Positions 7,600 through 14,361 of a stretch of 22,411 nt of DNA are shown piece after piece. The notes under the pieces were generated by a model. The model saw only the letters and a program-made list of their open reading frames with translations, searched no databases and was not told where the DNA came from. The DNA comes from Planctomycetota bacterium. Lineage in GTDB: Bacteria > Planctomycetota > PUPC01 > JACPCR01. Numbering within the stretch: the stretch's first letter is position 1; each line of letters opens with the position of its first letter. The DNA lies in contig JASLXP010000341.1 of the NCBI GenBank assembly GCA_030740295.1, forward strand, positions 1 through 22,411, given 5' to 3'. The position numbers and the translations under genes were made by a program.

Positions 7600-9423
7600 T
7601 CACTCATCCTTCTGAGAGCGTAGCGCTTCGTCGAGCATCTCCGCGACATCCGTGCCCTCTTTCTTCATTTCTTCCAGCAGTTCATCGTCGATAGTGCCGA
7701 CATCGACGACCTCCAGGTTGCCAAACCCCAAGCCGGACATCTGACCGTCAGTCTCTGTTCGGACGCAGGTGGGACAGACGTAGCCATATCCTTCTTTCTG
7801 TGCCAGGCCGCCATCTATGTCCTTCTGCTCCATCAGGTTGCCGCAGCGGATGCAGAGAAGATCATCTTCATATTCAAATCCGGGGACGGGTTCGAGAATC
7901 GCAAGGGATGATTCCTCTTCCCCGTCGTCCGCGCTCTCTACGGTTTTTCTGAATTCAACCGTAATGCGATCTCCCGCGGGTTTCTCCTCCTCTTCCTCCT
8001 CCTTTTCCATGCCTGGCACTTCCTCTAATTCAGGCATCGGTTCACTTTGAGGGATCTGAAAGTCCTGAGGGATAGGATCAAATGCCTCGGAGACGGGTGG
8101 CGGAGGTGCTTCTTCAAGATCCGGAATTTCCACTTTATCCTCCACTTCCTCTTCGGCTTCAGGCTCGACCTTCTTGCGAAGCTCTTCCGGCTCTTCATCA
8201 GGAATGGCATCAAGGGCTTCCATGAATTCATCAGGCGGCACGTCCCTCGTTTTGCCGGGCTCAACCATCATCAGTCCCGCGTCTTCGGTCACCGTGTCCG
8301 GAGATTTCATTGGCTCAGAATCGAGCTTTGGATCGGGGATCTCTTTGCCGTATTCCGGGTAAGAAGTCTTTACTTCGATGACCGGCTCAGGTACGACAGG
8401 AGCGGGACTCGACATAGGCTCGATGACCGGGATGCTCGGCAGCTCCGCAGATTCATTGGAGTACGGCTGGACCGGCTCGGACGCTTCATCACTCTCTTCA
8501 GCTTCAGTCTCTGATGTGCCTGTGCTTTCGTCGGTGACAGCGGACAGCGCCGAATCCTCCGATTCAGTTTCGTCATCCGATTCAACAGTTCCGGATGTTC
8601 GTTCTTCAGGTCCTGCATCCACGGCCTCGACGGCCTCTTTGCCTGAGCTGACAACTTCGATGGGTGGTAATTCTTCCAGGTCCGCCTCTTCAGCTTTGCC
8701 GGATTCGACCACCTCAACGGGAGGCAAATCATCAGACTCTTTACTGGATTCGACCACCTCAACGGGAGGCAGACCATCGGACTCCGGGGACTTCTCCGGG
8801 GCTGAACCGGATTCGACCACTTCGACCGGCGGGAGCTCTTCGTCCTCGACAGCGGGTTCGGCCTCTTTGCCAGAGGCTATCACGGTTATCGGAGGAAGAT
8901 CTTCCTCTTCCCCCTCTTCATCCATGGCTTCGATATTGGAGACCAGGTTTTCGAATTCACCCAGCGTGTATCCTTTGGTTTCCGGTTTGGGGCCATCGCG
9001 ACGAATGACTGTCTTCTTCCTGTCCTCGTCCTCCAGGCGATCGGGATTCTGAATAATGCCTGTTTTGGCGACGCCGGATTTCTCGACCGCTACAACAGGC
9101 TCTTCGGCCATGTGGTCATCGATGGGCCCTGCCACTCCGCGGATTTCGAAAATGGTGGTGCCTATCTTGAAGCGATCCCCGCTGTGGACACTGACCTGCT
9201 TGATGGGTTCGTCGTCTTTGTATGTGCCGTTGCTGCTGTCCAGATCCTTGAGGATAAACTGAGTACCGTGGTTCGTGATCTCGCAGTGAATCCGCGACGA
9301 CATGGAATCCACAATGACAACATCCGCGGCCGAGCCACGTCCAATCTTGACGCTCTTACCTTCGGCTACTGGATATTTGCGGCCCTTCAGGCGACCGTTG
9401 AGGACGCTTATGAGGATATTCAT
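7600..9423 (-). CDS. FHA-domain protein with acidic repeat region and C-terminal zinc ribbon
   Basis: This 607-residue protein has three parts. The N-terminal FHA domain (1-98) keeps all phosphothreonine-binding residues: G28-R29-G30, S43-R44-x-H46 and S64-N65-G66-T67. A long, very acidic, probably unfolded region (about 120-515) follows. It includes five copies of a peptide close to LPPVEVVESGK at about residues 172-262. The C-terminal part has CIRC (524-527) and CPTC (550-553), a zinc ribbon, then an acidic helix. No signal peptide or membrane segment is seen. FHA domains read phosphothreonine made by Ser/Thr kinases, and a PknB-type kinase is encoded at 14359-17313. The start at ATG 9421-9423 is chosen because the FHA strand begins there; the 86-residue upstream extension overlaps the neighbour and looks random. 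No strong ribosome site is seen. The role is probably phospho-signalling. Confidence 0.88.
   Translation of the reverse strand: MNILISVLNGRLKGRKYPVAEGKSVKIGRGSAADVVIVDSMSSRIHCEITNHGTQFILKDLDSSNGTYKDDEPIKQVSVHSGDRFKIGTTIFEIRGVAGPIDDHMAEEPVVAVEKSGVAKTGIIQNPDRLEDEDRKKTVIRRDGPKPETKGYTLGEFENLVSNIEAMDEEGEEEDLPPITVIASGKEAEPAVEDEELPPVEVVESGSAPEKSPESDGLPPVEVVESSKESDDLPPVEVVESGKAEEADLEELPPIEVVSSGKEAVEAVDAGPEERTSGTVESDDETESEDSALSAVTDESTGTSETEAEESDEASEPVQPYSNESAELPSIPVIEPMSSPAPVVPEPVIEVKTSYPEYGKEIPDPKLDSEPMKSPDTVTEDAGLMMVEPGKTRDVPPDEFMEALDAIPDEEPEELRKKVEPEAEEEVEDKVEIPDLEEAPPPPVSEAFDPIPQDFQIPQSEPMPELEEVPGMEKEEEEEEKPAGDRITVEFRKTVESADDGEEESSLAILEPVPGFEYEDDLLCIRCGNLMEQKDIDGGLAQKEGYGYVCPTCVRTETDGQMSGLGFGNLEVVDVGTIDDELLEEMKKEGTDVAEMLDEALRSQKDE
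8642..8901 (-). repeat. five degenerate coding repeats (LPPVEVVESG units)
   Basis: Within the FHA gene the unit recurs at about 8642-8670, 8697-8726, 8742-8771, 8805-8834 and 8871-8901, spaced by 45 to 66 bases (always multiples of three). A 26-base segment is identical at 8701-8726 and 8746-8771, so at least one duplication is recent. The outermost copies are more diverged (LPPITVIASG and LPPIEVVSSG). Confidence 0.85.
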
Positions 9424-9637
9424 GTCGTGTGACCGAAACCGATTGCCAGAATGACTTGAATCACTGTGCGCGGGACCGGTAAGAATTCTAGGCACTGTTG
9501 GCCATCGCTTCAAGGACATGGCGCCGAGAAGAGGAAGGAACTCACTGGCGATCGGCTCGCAATCTTGCGGTGTACCTGTGTGCCCGACACCAGCAACATC
9601 ATGCTCTCCCCATCTGCCTGTCCCTCGTCGCCATGGC

Positions 9638-11590
9638 TCACACGAACCACTCGTCACCCCGAACGAGATAGAGCCAGCCACTGTCGCAGCCGATCAGCAG
9701 GTCTGGTCTTGCCGACCCGGACCAATTCACCGCGCACGCGGAGACGGAATAAGTACTGAGGCTCAAGGGGCCATCTAATGTCTTGACGATCCGTGGCACG
9801 AACACCGGGCTTTCATTCGAGCCGGTATTCTCCAGGAGCAGGATACTTGGCCTACTGCCGAACTCAGCGCCGCCGAAAAGGTTATTGAGAATGTGCGCGT
9901 TGTGCTGCGTCACACCCACCAGGATGTCTACGTCACCGTCGCAGTCAAAATCGCACGCGGACAGATTGGCCCTGCCGGAGTTGGCATACGAACCATCGAG
10001 TTGAAGAGGACGTCCGAGATGGTCCAGCAGACGGCGGCCCGGCTTGACCGAAAAGTTGCCATCACGCTGATGCAGATTGAGGAAACCGTAATTGTCGAGG
10101 GCCAGGAGATCCGGCCTGCCATCGCCCGTCCAGTCCACACACGCGGGTTTGACTCTCCATAGGGTTTCGAGCGGCTTGCCCACTTTTTCGACAGGGATCT
10201 CTTCACTGAATTGCGGATGGCTCGCCGTGCCTGAATTTGGAAGGACGCGGATGCGGCCGGAAAAATCGTTGAGCACGAGATCGAATTTTCCGTCGCCGGT
10301 CCAATCGACAATCTCTGGACACGCGTACCCGTAACCGGCATCCAACGGACCAAGGATGGTGCCCTGTTCGCCTGTCTGAGATCGGTAAGGCTTGCCATCC
10401 AGATCAAATGGCCTGGGAAGCGAAAAATCCGGTTCAGCGTTTGTTCCCTTGTTTTCCACCAGGTCGATGGTGCCGTCCCCTTTGCCCACGAGCAGATCCA
10501 GGACGCCGCTGCCGTTCCAATCGACAGCGACGGGTACAGGCGCTTCGCCGAGATGCATGACGCGGGCAAATGAATGGAGCGCGCTCGGAGCGCTGAATCT
10601 CGTTCCGCCTATGGAATCGTCCTCTGTCACAATGGCCGCTATCTCGCCGTCTCTTGTGCCGACGACCAGGTCATTGCGATGGATGCGCTCCAAATCCAGC
10701 GCGGCAATGACCGGAGAACGATGCGGTACCGGCAAATCGGAATCACCTGAGAAAGGGATGTTGTGGGTGGACTCAATCTGTCTCAGGCCGAATTCCAGCG
10801 AGATTTGTCGCTGCGAAAGGTAGCCGCCGGCCTCCGGCGCAATCAGATCCGGGATACCGTCGTCATTCCATTCGATGCTCACCGGCGAAGGCACACAACC
10901 GAAATCAATCGGCCGCCCGTCCTGCAGCAGAGGCCCGGCCAGTGAGAAATCAGGATCGTGATGGCTCCGATGATTCTTGAGCCAGATGGCGTAACCGTGA
11001 AGCGTCCCCCCTTTCCACTGACCATCTTCATCGAGAGCGATGTTCTTGCCTGCGGCATCGACACCGACGCTGCACGCGCCCCAGCCTGCGACCTCGCCGG
11101 GAAAATAATCCTTAAACGAGAGCACACCAAGCAGCAGGTCCAACACCCCGCTTCTATCCACGTCGACCGGACAAAGCCTGGTGATCTCGCCAAGAGCAGT
11201 GATTTCAGCCGGCAACGCATAACAGGCCGGGCTGCCAAACCAGGGCGAATCGTGCGAGCCAATGTTGGGGTACTTCCAGAGGCATCCATCGTACACGCAG
11301 ATGATATCAAAGCGTGATGGATAACCGTTCGGCCAGGCGGTCACCGCAGTAGCCGGCCCGAAATGCTCGATGAACATACCCTCGTCATAAACAGGCAACC
11401 CAGCCTTGTCGCGCTCGGCGACTTGGAACAGGCTGACGCCCCTGCCCTGCAAGCCACCAGTGTGTGCAATCAAAAGGTCTGGCTCGCCTTCGTCATGCCA
11501 GTCGACCGGTGTAGGACGCGCATTGAAGCCGATTCTCAGCGGCAGAGCTTTGTAGCGATCCAGTGAATAACAGAGAGGTAAGATGGGCAC
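9638..11590 (-). CDS. FG-GAP/VCBS-repeat beta-propeller protein
   Basis: This protein of about 650 residues is built almost entirely of FG-GAP-like blades. At least eight carry the core pattern (V/A)DW-x-GDG-x-x-DLL, for example VDWHDEGEPDLLI, VDWNGSGVLDLLVG, VDWTGDGKFDLVL and VDWTGDGRPDLLAL. These loops are usually calcium-binding, and the fold is used for adhesion or sugar and protein binding, mostly outside the cytoplasm. No signal peptide is visible, which is odd for this class. The start is uncertain. GTG at 11588-11590 is preferred because AGGAA lies upstream and the blade-like sequence begins soon after; GTG at 11680 would add 30 residues with no protein character. The FHA gene follows on the same strand after 214 bases, so they may be co-transcribed. 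The specific ligand is unknown. Confidence 0.8.
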   Translation of the reverse strand: MPILPLCYSLDRYKALPLRIGFNARPTPVDWHDEGEPDLLIAHTGGLQGRGVSLFQVAERDKAGLPVYDEGMFIEHFGPATAVTAWPNGYPSRFDIICVYDGCLWKYPNIGSHDSPWFGSPACYALPAEITALGEITRLCPVDVDRSGVLDLLLGVLSFKDYFPGEVAGWGACSVGVDAAGKNIALDEDGQWKGGTLHGYAIWLKNHRSHHDPDFSLAGPLLQDGRPIDFGCVPSPVSIEWNDDGIPDLIAPEAGGYLSQRQISLEFGLRQIESTHNIPFSGDSDLPVPHRSPVIAALDLERIHRNDLVVGTRDGEIAAIVTEDDSIGGTRFSAPSALHSFARVMHLGEAPVPVAVDWNGSGVLDLLVGKGDGTIDLVENKGTNAEPDFSLPRPFDLDGKPYRSQTGEQGTILGPLDAGYGYACPEIVDWTGDGKFDLVLNDFSGRIRVLPNSGTASHPQFSEEIPVEKVGKPLETLWRVKPACVDWTGDGRPDLLALDNYGFLNLHQRDGNFSVKPGRRLLDHLGRPLQLDGSYANSGRANLSACDFDCDGDVDILVGVTQHNAHILNNLFGGAEFGSRPSILLLENTGSNESPVFVPRIVKTLDGPLSLSTYSVSACAVNWSGSARPDLLIGCDSGWLYLVRGDEWFV

Positions 11591-11811
11591 TTTTTGCGAA
11601 TTCCTGTTGCCATAAAGCCTGCGATTATCCCTCGTTTTGCCCGCAATGTGGAAGGTATCCGTACGATTCAGTTTCACCACCGACTATGGTGTCTGGTCGG
11701 TCTATCAGCCGGCCTCTGCCAGCTCACTGTTTGCCCCCGATGGGTAGGATACTGGGCTGCCTTTCCCAGCATGCTGCTTGCATCTGACCTCACGAATTCC
11801 TAACTTGCTTT

Positions 11812-11868
11812 CTGAAGTCTCCTGACGCGGCGAAGCCACAGCCTGGGCCTCCATATACAAGACTTCAG
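11812..11868. promoter_or_regulatory. long-range inverted repeat that competes with the leader hairpin
   Basis: CTGAAGTCT (11812-11820) is the exact reverse complement of AGACTTCAG (11860-11868). The second arm overlaps the first four bases of the 12-bp hairpin at 11865-11895, so the two pairings could not both form fully. Both lie in the leader of the SGNH gene. Whether the region is transcribed is not known. Confidence 0.35.
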
Positions 11869-11895
11869 TCATCACACCCAGCTTGTGATGACTGA
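11865..11895 (+). promoter_or_regulatory. perfect 12-bp hairpin directly before the SGNH ribosome site
   Basis: TCAGTCATCACA (11865-11876) and TGTGATGACTGA (11884-11895) are exact reverse complements around a 7-base loop, CCCAGCT. The hairpin ends 3 bases before the GGAAG ribosome site and 13 bases before the ATG at 11908. There is no T-run after it, so it is not a standard terminator. It could be an operator, or an RNA structure controlling translation of the SGNH gene. Confidence 0.6.
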
Positions 11896-11907
11896 TGGAA
11901 GCGATTC

Positions 11908-13092
11908 ATGAGCATCACTATTCGAGAGTTCCTGGCAGAAAACACCTTGACCAGGGAGGTCGTGGATCGATTCCTCGATCCGGACGCGAATAACTGGGCA
12001 ACCTTTGATCCGGACCTGGGTTTTGTGCGAAAGAACAGCATTGTGCGGGATGGGCTCGGCTGGTGTTACACCCGGTGCACCTATCGGCCCACGGGCGAAC
12101 GGACGACGGTGAACTACGCCGACCGAAATTGCCGCATCAACAGTTATGGCGACAGCTTCACCCATTGCGACCAGGTGAGTGATGGGGAGACCTGGCAGGA
12201 ATACCTGGCCGCGCATCTGGGCGAGCCCATCCGTAATTTTGGTGTCGGGAGCTATGGCTTTTACCAGGCATACCGGCGCATGCTCAAGGAGGAACAGACC
12301 GAATCCTCCGCCGAATACATCATCCTCAATATCTTTGATGAGGACCATTGCAGGAGTCTTTACCAGTGGCGGGCCCTGCATATGAAACCGCACTTCTGGC
12401 CAGGCGTCCGGGAAAGCGTCGCCAGCCCGGATGTGTTTCTCTTTCACGGCAACCCGTGGGCATACCTGCGGCTGAACCCGGATACCGGGCAGTTCGAAGA
12501 GCGCGAAAATGAATGGTCGACACCCGATTCTCTCTATCAGCTTTGCGACCAGGAATACGTCTACGAAACATTTAAAGACAATTTCGACATTCAGGTTTTC
12601 CTTGCGCAGCAACTGGCCGCTGATGTTGATTTCAAAATGCTGGCCAGGCATGCAGAAGCGCTGGAAGTTCCCCCTGAATTCAGCACGCCGGCGGAATCCG
12701 CCCGGACCGCAGAAGTCTTACTAAATACGTGTGCGCTGGACGCTTCGATCTCTGTGCTCGATAAGGCCCGGGCCTTCGCCAGCCAGGAAGGAAAACAGTT
12801 GATGATCCTCCTGACCTATTCCATACCGACTGTCATCGCGGGCTGCGAGGGCCGGGACCGTTTCGATCAGAAGATCGTGGACTACCTGATTGAGAACGAG
12901 TTTCTCTTCGTAGACATGCTCGGCAAGCATGTTGAAGATTTTCAGGCCTTCCGCTGCACACCCGAAGAATATGTCAAGCGTTATTACGTGGGGCATTACG
13001 GCCCCCTGGGAAACCACTTTCTGGCTTTTTCCTTAAAAGATGCCATGAGGCGATGGCTCGATCCGGAACCGCCGGCATACAATGGGTTCTGA
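11908..13092 (+). CDS. SGNH/GDSL hydrolase-like protein
   Basis: This 394-residue protein has the SGNH hydrolase blocks. Block I is YGDSFTHCDQV with catalytic Ser83. Next is NFGVGSYGF (110-118), matching the conserved Gly/Asn region. Near the end GPLGNHF gives a candidate catalytic His370, although the usual Asp three residues before it is Leu here (LGNH). Such enzymes hydrolyse esters of lipids, sugars or acetyl groups. There is no signal peptide or membrane segment, so it is probably cytoplasmic. The start ATG has GGAAG just upstream. It is divergent from the FG-GAP gene, with a 227-bp to 317-bp gap (depending on that gene's start) holding a strong hairpin. Substrate is unknown and the exact family is not recognised. 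Confidence 0.75.
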   Translation: MSITIREFLAENTLTREVVDRFLDPDANNWATFDPDLGFVRKNSIVRDGLGWCYTRCTYRPTGERTTVNYADRNCRINSYGDSFTHCDQVSDGETWQEYLAAHLGEPIRNFGVGSYGFYQAYRRMLKEEQTESSAEYIILNIFDEDHCRSLYQWRALHMKPHFWPGVRESVASPDVFLFHGNPWAYLRLNPDTGQFEERENEWSTPDSLYQLCDQEYVYETFKDNFDIQVFLAQQLAADVDFKMLARHAEALEVPPEFSTPAESARTAEVLLNTCALDASISVLDKARAFASQEGKQLMILLTYSIPTVIAGCEGRDRFDQKIVDYLIENEFLFVDMLGKHVEDFQAFRCTPEEYVKRYYVGHYGPLGNHFLAFSLKDAMRRWLDPEPPAYNGF

Positions 13093-13231
13093 TTCCCAAA
13101 CACCGAACCGGCGAAAGGCAACTCGTGCAGCATGGTCCTCGAACGCCATTTTCACTCACGATTGCCTGAAATTGCACCCTCAGTAAACTGCTGCGGCCTT
13201 GCGATCCAGACCCAACGATTAGAGAAGAATC

Positions 13232-14203
13232 ATGCCGAATATCTATGTCACCCGCGAGATCCCGCAGCCAGCGCTGGAATTCCTCCAGGAAGAAGCGGAA
13301 GTTGTCGATGTAAATCCTCACGATCGAATTCTCGAACACGAAGAGTTTCTCGAAAGCATCGCGGGCAGAGATGGGGTCCTGTGCACACTCAATAACAAGG
13401 TCGATGCCGCGACTCTGGATGCCGCACCGAGCGTGAAGGTCTTTGCCAACTTTGCGGTCGGCTTCAACAACTTTGACGTTACCGCCGCCACTGAGCGCGG
13501 CGTTGTCATCACCAACACTCCCGGTGTGCTGACCGACGCGACCGCTGACCTCTCGTGGGCTCTTCTCTTTGCCACCGCGCGGCGAGTGGTCGAGGCAGAT
13601 GAGTTTCTCCGGGCCGGGCGCTTCAAAGGATGGGCGCCCATGATGTATCTGGGCGCAGATATCACCGGCAGCACGCTCGGTATCATCGGCGCCGGCCGCA
13701 TCGGCACCGCGATGGGGCTGCGTGCATCCGCGTTTCGGATGAACGTGCTTTACTGCAACTCAAGCAGCAACTCCCCGGAGCTCGACGGGAAGGGCGCTCG
13801 ACGGGTGGAGTTGGATGAACTGCTCAGCGAGTCCGATTTCGTTTCGATTCATGCACCTCTGAATGAGAAGACTCATCATCTCATCGGACGAGACGAACTC
13901 GCCCGGATGAAATCCTCCGCACATCTCATCAATACTGCCCGCGGCCCGATCGTGGATGAGGCAGCGCTGGTCGAAGCACTGCAAAACGGCACCATCGCCG
14001 GCGCCGGTCTGGATGTCTTCGAAGATGAGCCGGCGTTAAAGCCCGGCCTGGCAGAGCTGAAAAATGTCGCCATCCTGCCGCACATCGGCAGCGCAACCAC
14101 CGGCACGCGAACGAAAATGGCGCTGATGGCCGCCGGGAACATCATGGCAGTACTCAACGGCGAACGACCCGAGAACCCGGTGAATCCAGAAGTATTGAAG
14201 TAG
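13232..14203 (+). CDS. D-2-hydroxyacid dehydrogenase, glyoxylate/hydroxypyruvate reductase type
   Basis: This 323-residue NAD(P)H-dependent cytoplasmic enzyme belongs to the D-isomer-specific 2-hydroxyacid dehydrogenases. The Rossmann nucleotide motif is GAGRIG (153-158). The catalytic set is R237 (NTARG), E266 (FEDEP) and H284 (LPHIGSAT). Sequence around residues 73-108 (NFAVGFNNFDV, NTPGVLTDATAD) is typical of GyaR/GhrB glyoxylate reductases, which reduce glyoxylate to glycolate or hydroxypyruvate to D-glycerate. Other D-hydroxyacids remain possible. It follows the SGNH gene by 139 bases on the same strand. Its ribosome site is weak (AGAGAAGAA). It ends only 5 bases from the TAG that closes the extended kinase frame on the other strand. 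Confidence 0.92.
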   Translation: MPNIYVTREIPQPALEFLQEEAEVVDVNPHDRILEHEEFLESIAGRDGVLCTLNNKVDAATLDAAPSVKVFANFAVGFNNFDVTAATERGVVITNTPGVLTDATADLSWALLFATARRVVEADEFLRAGRFKGWAPMMYLGADITGSTLGIIGAGRIGTAMGLRASAFRMNVLYCNSSSNSPELDGKGARRVELDELLSESDFVSIHAPLNEKTHHLIGRDELARMKSSAHLINTARGPIVDEAALVEALQNGTIAGAGLDVFEDEPALKPGLAELKNVAILPHIGSATTGTRTKMALMAAGNIMAVLNGERPENPVNPEVLK

Positions 14204-14208
14204 GGACG

Positions 14209-14361
14209 CTATCGCAGTACGACTTCCTGTTCGCCGAACAATCTGCCGAAGTTGGGATTGAGGGTGCTGAGCTTGATGGTGAACTTACCACGGCCTTTGA
14301 CGGCTTGGGGTCCGCTGCCTGCCGAACACGGGCGGGCTTGCCATGAGGCGCCGCCGTGTCA
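14209..14361 (-). other. in-frame TGA followed by 49 protein-like codons to TAG (recoding or broken C-terminus)
   Basis: The kinase frame meets TGA at 14359-14361. The same frame then continues for 49 codons to TAG at 14209-14211. The continuation reads HGGASWQARPCSAGSG and later GKFTIKLSTLNPNF and GEQEVVLR, with beta-strand character and third positions rich in G and C, like a normal domain end. A hairpin starts immediately after the TGA (arms 14354-14358 and 14327-14331, extended by a CGG/CCG pairing). The options are selenocysteine or readthrough, a nonsense mutation removing the tail, or a sequence error. Confidence 0.6.

Noticed and set aside
8047..9052. Long antisense ORFs on plus inside the FHA gene, rich in Ser and Thr
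   Set aside because: They mirror the acidic repeat region on the other strand; low-complexity coding DNA keeps the antisense frames open.
9424..9681. 86-residue N-terminal extension of the FHA protein
   Set aside because: It overlaps the end of the FG-GAP gene, is unlike protein in composition, and the FHA fold begins at the ATG at 9421-9423.
14300..14361. Definite bacterial SECIS element after the kinase TGA
   Set aside because: A hairpin does follow, and the UGA-His-Gly context recalls formate dehydrogenase H, but the apical loop (TCAT) is too close to the UGA (about 12 bases) and lacks the usual guanine at the loop start. Kept only as a possibility.
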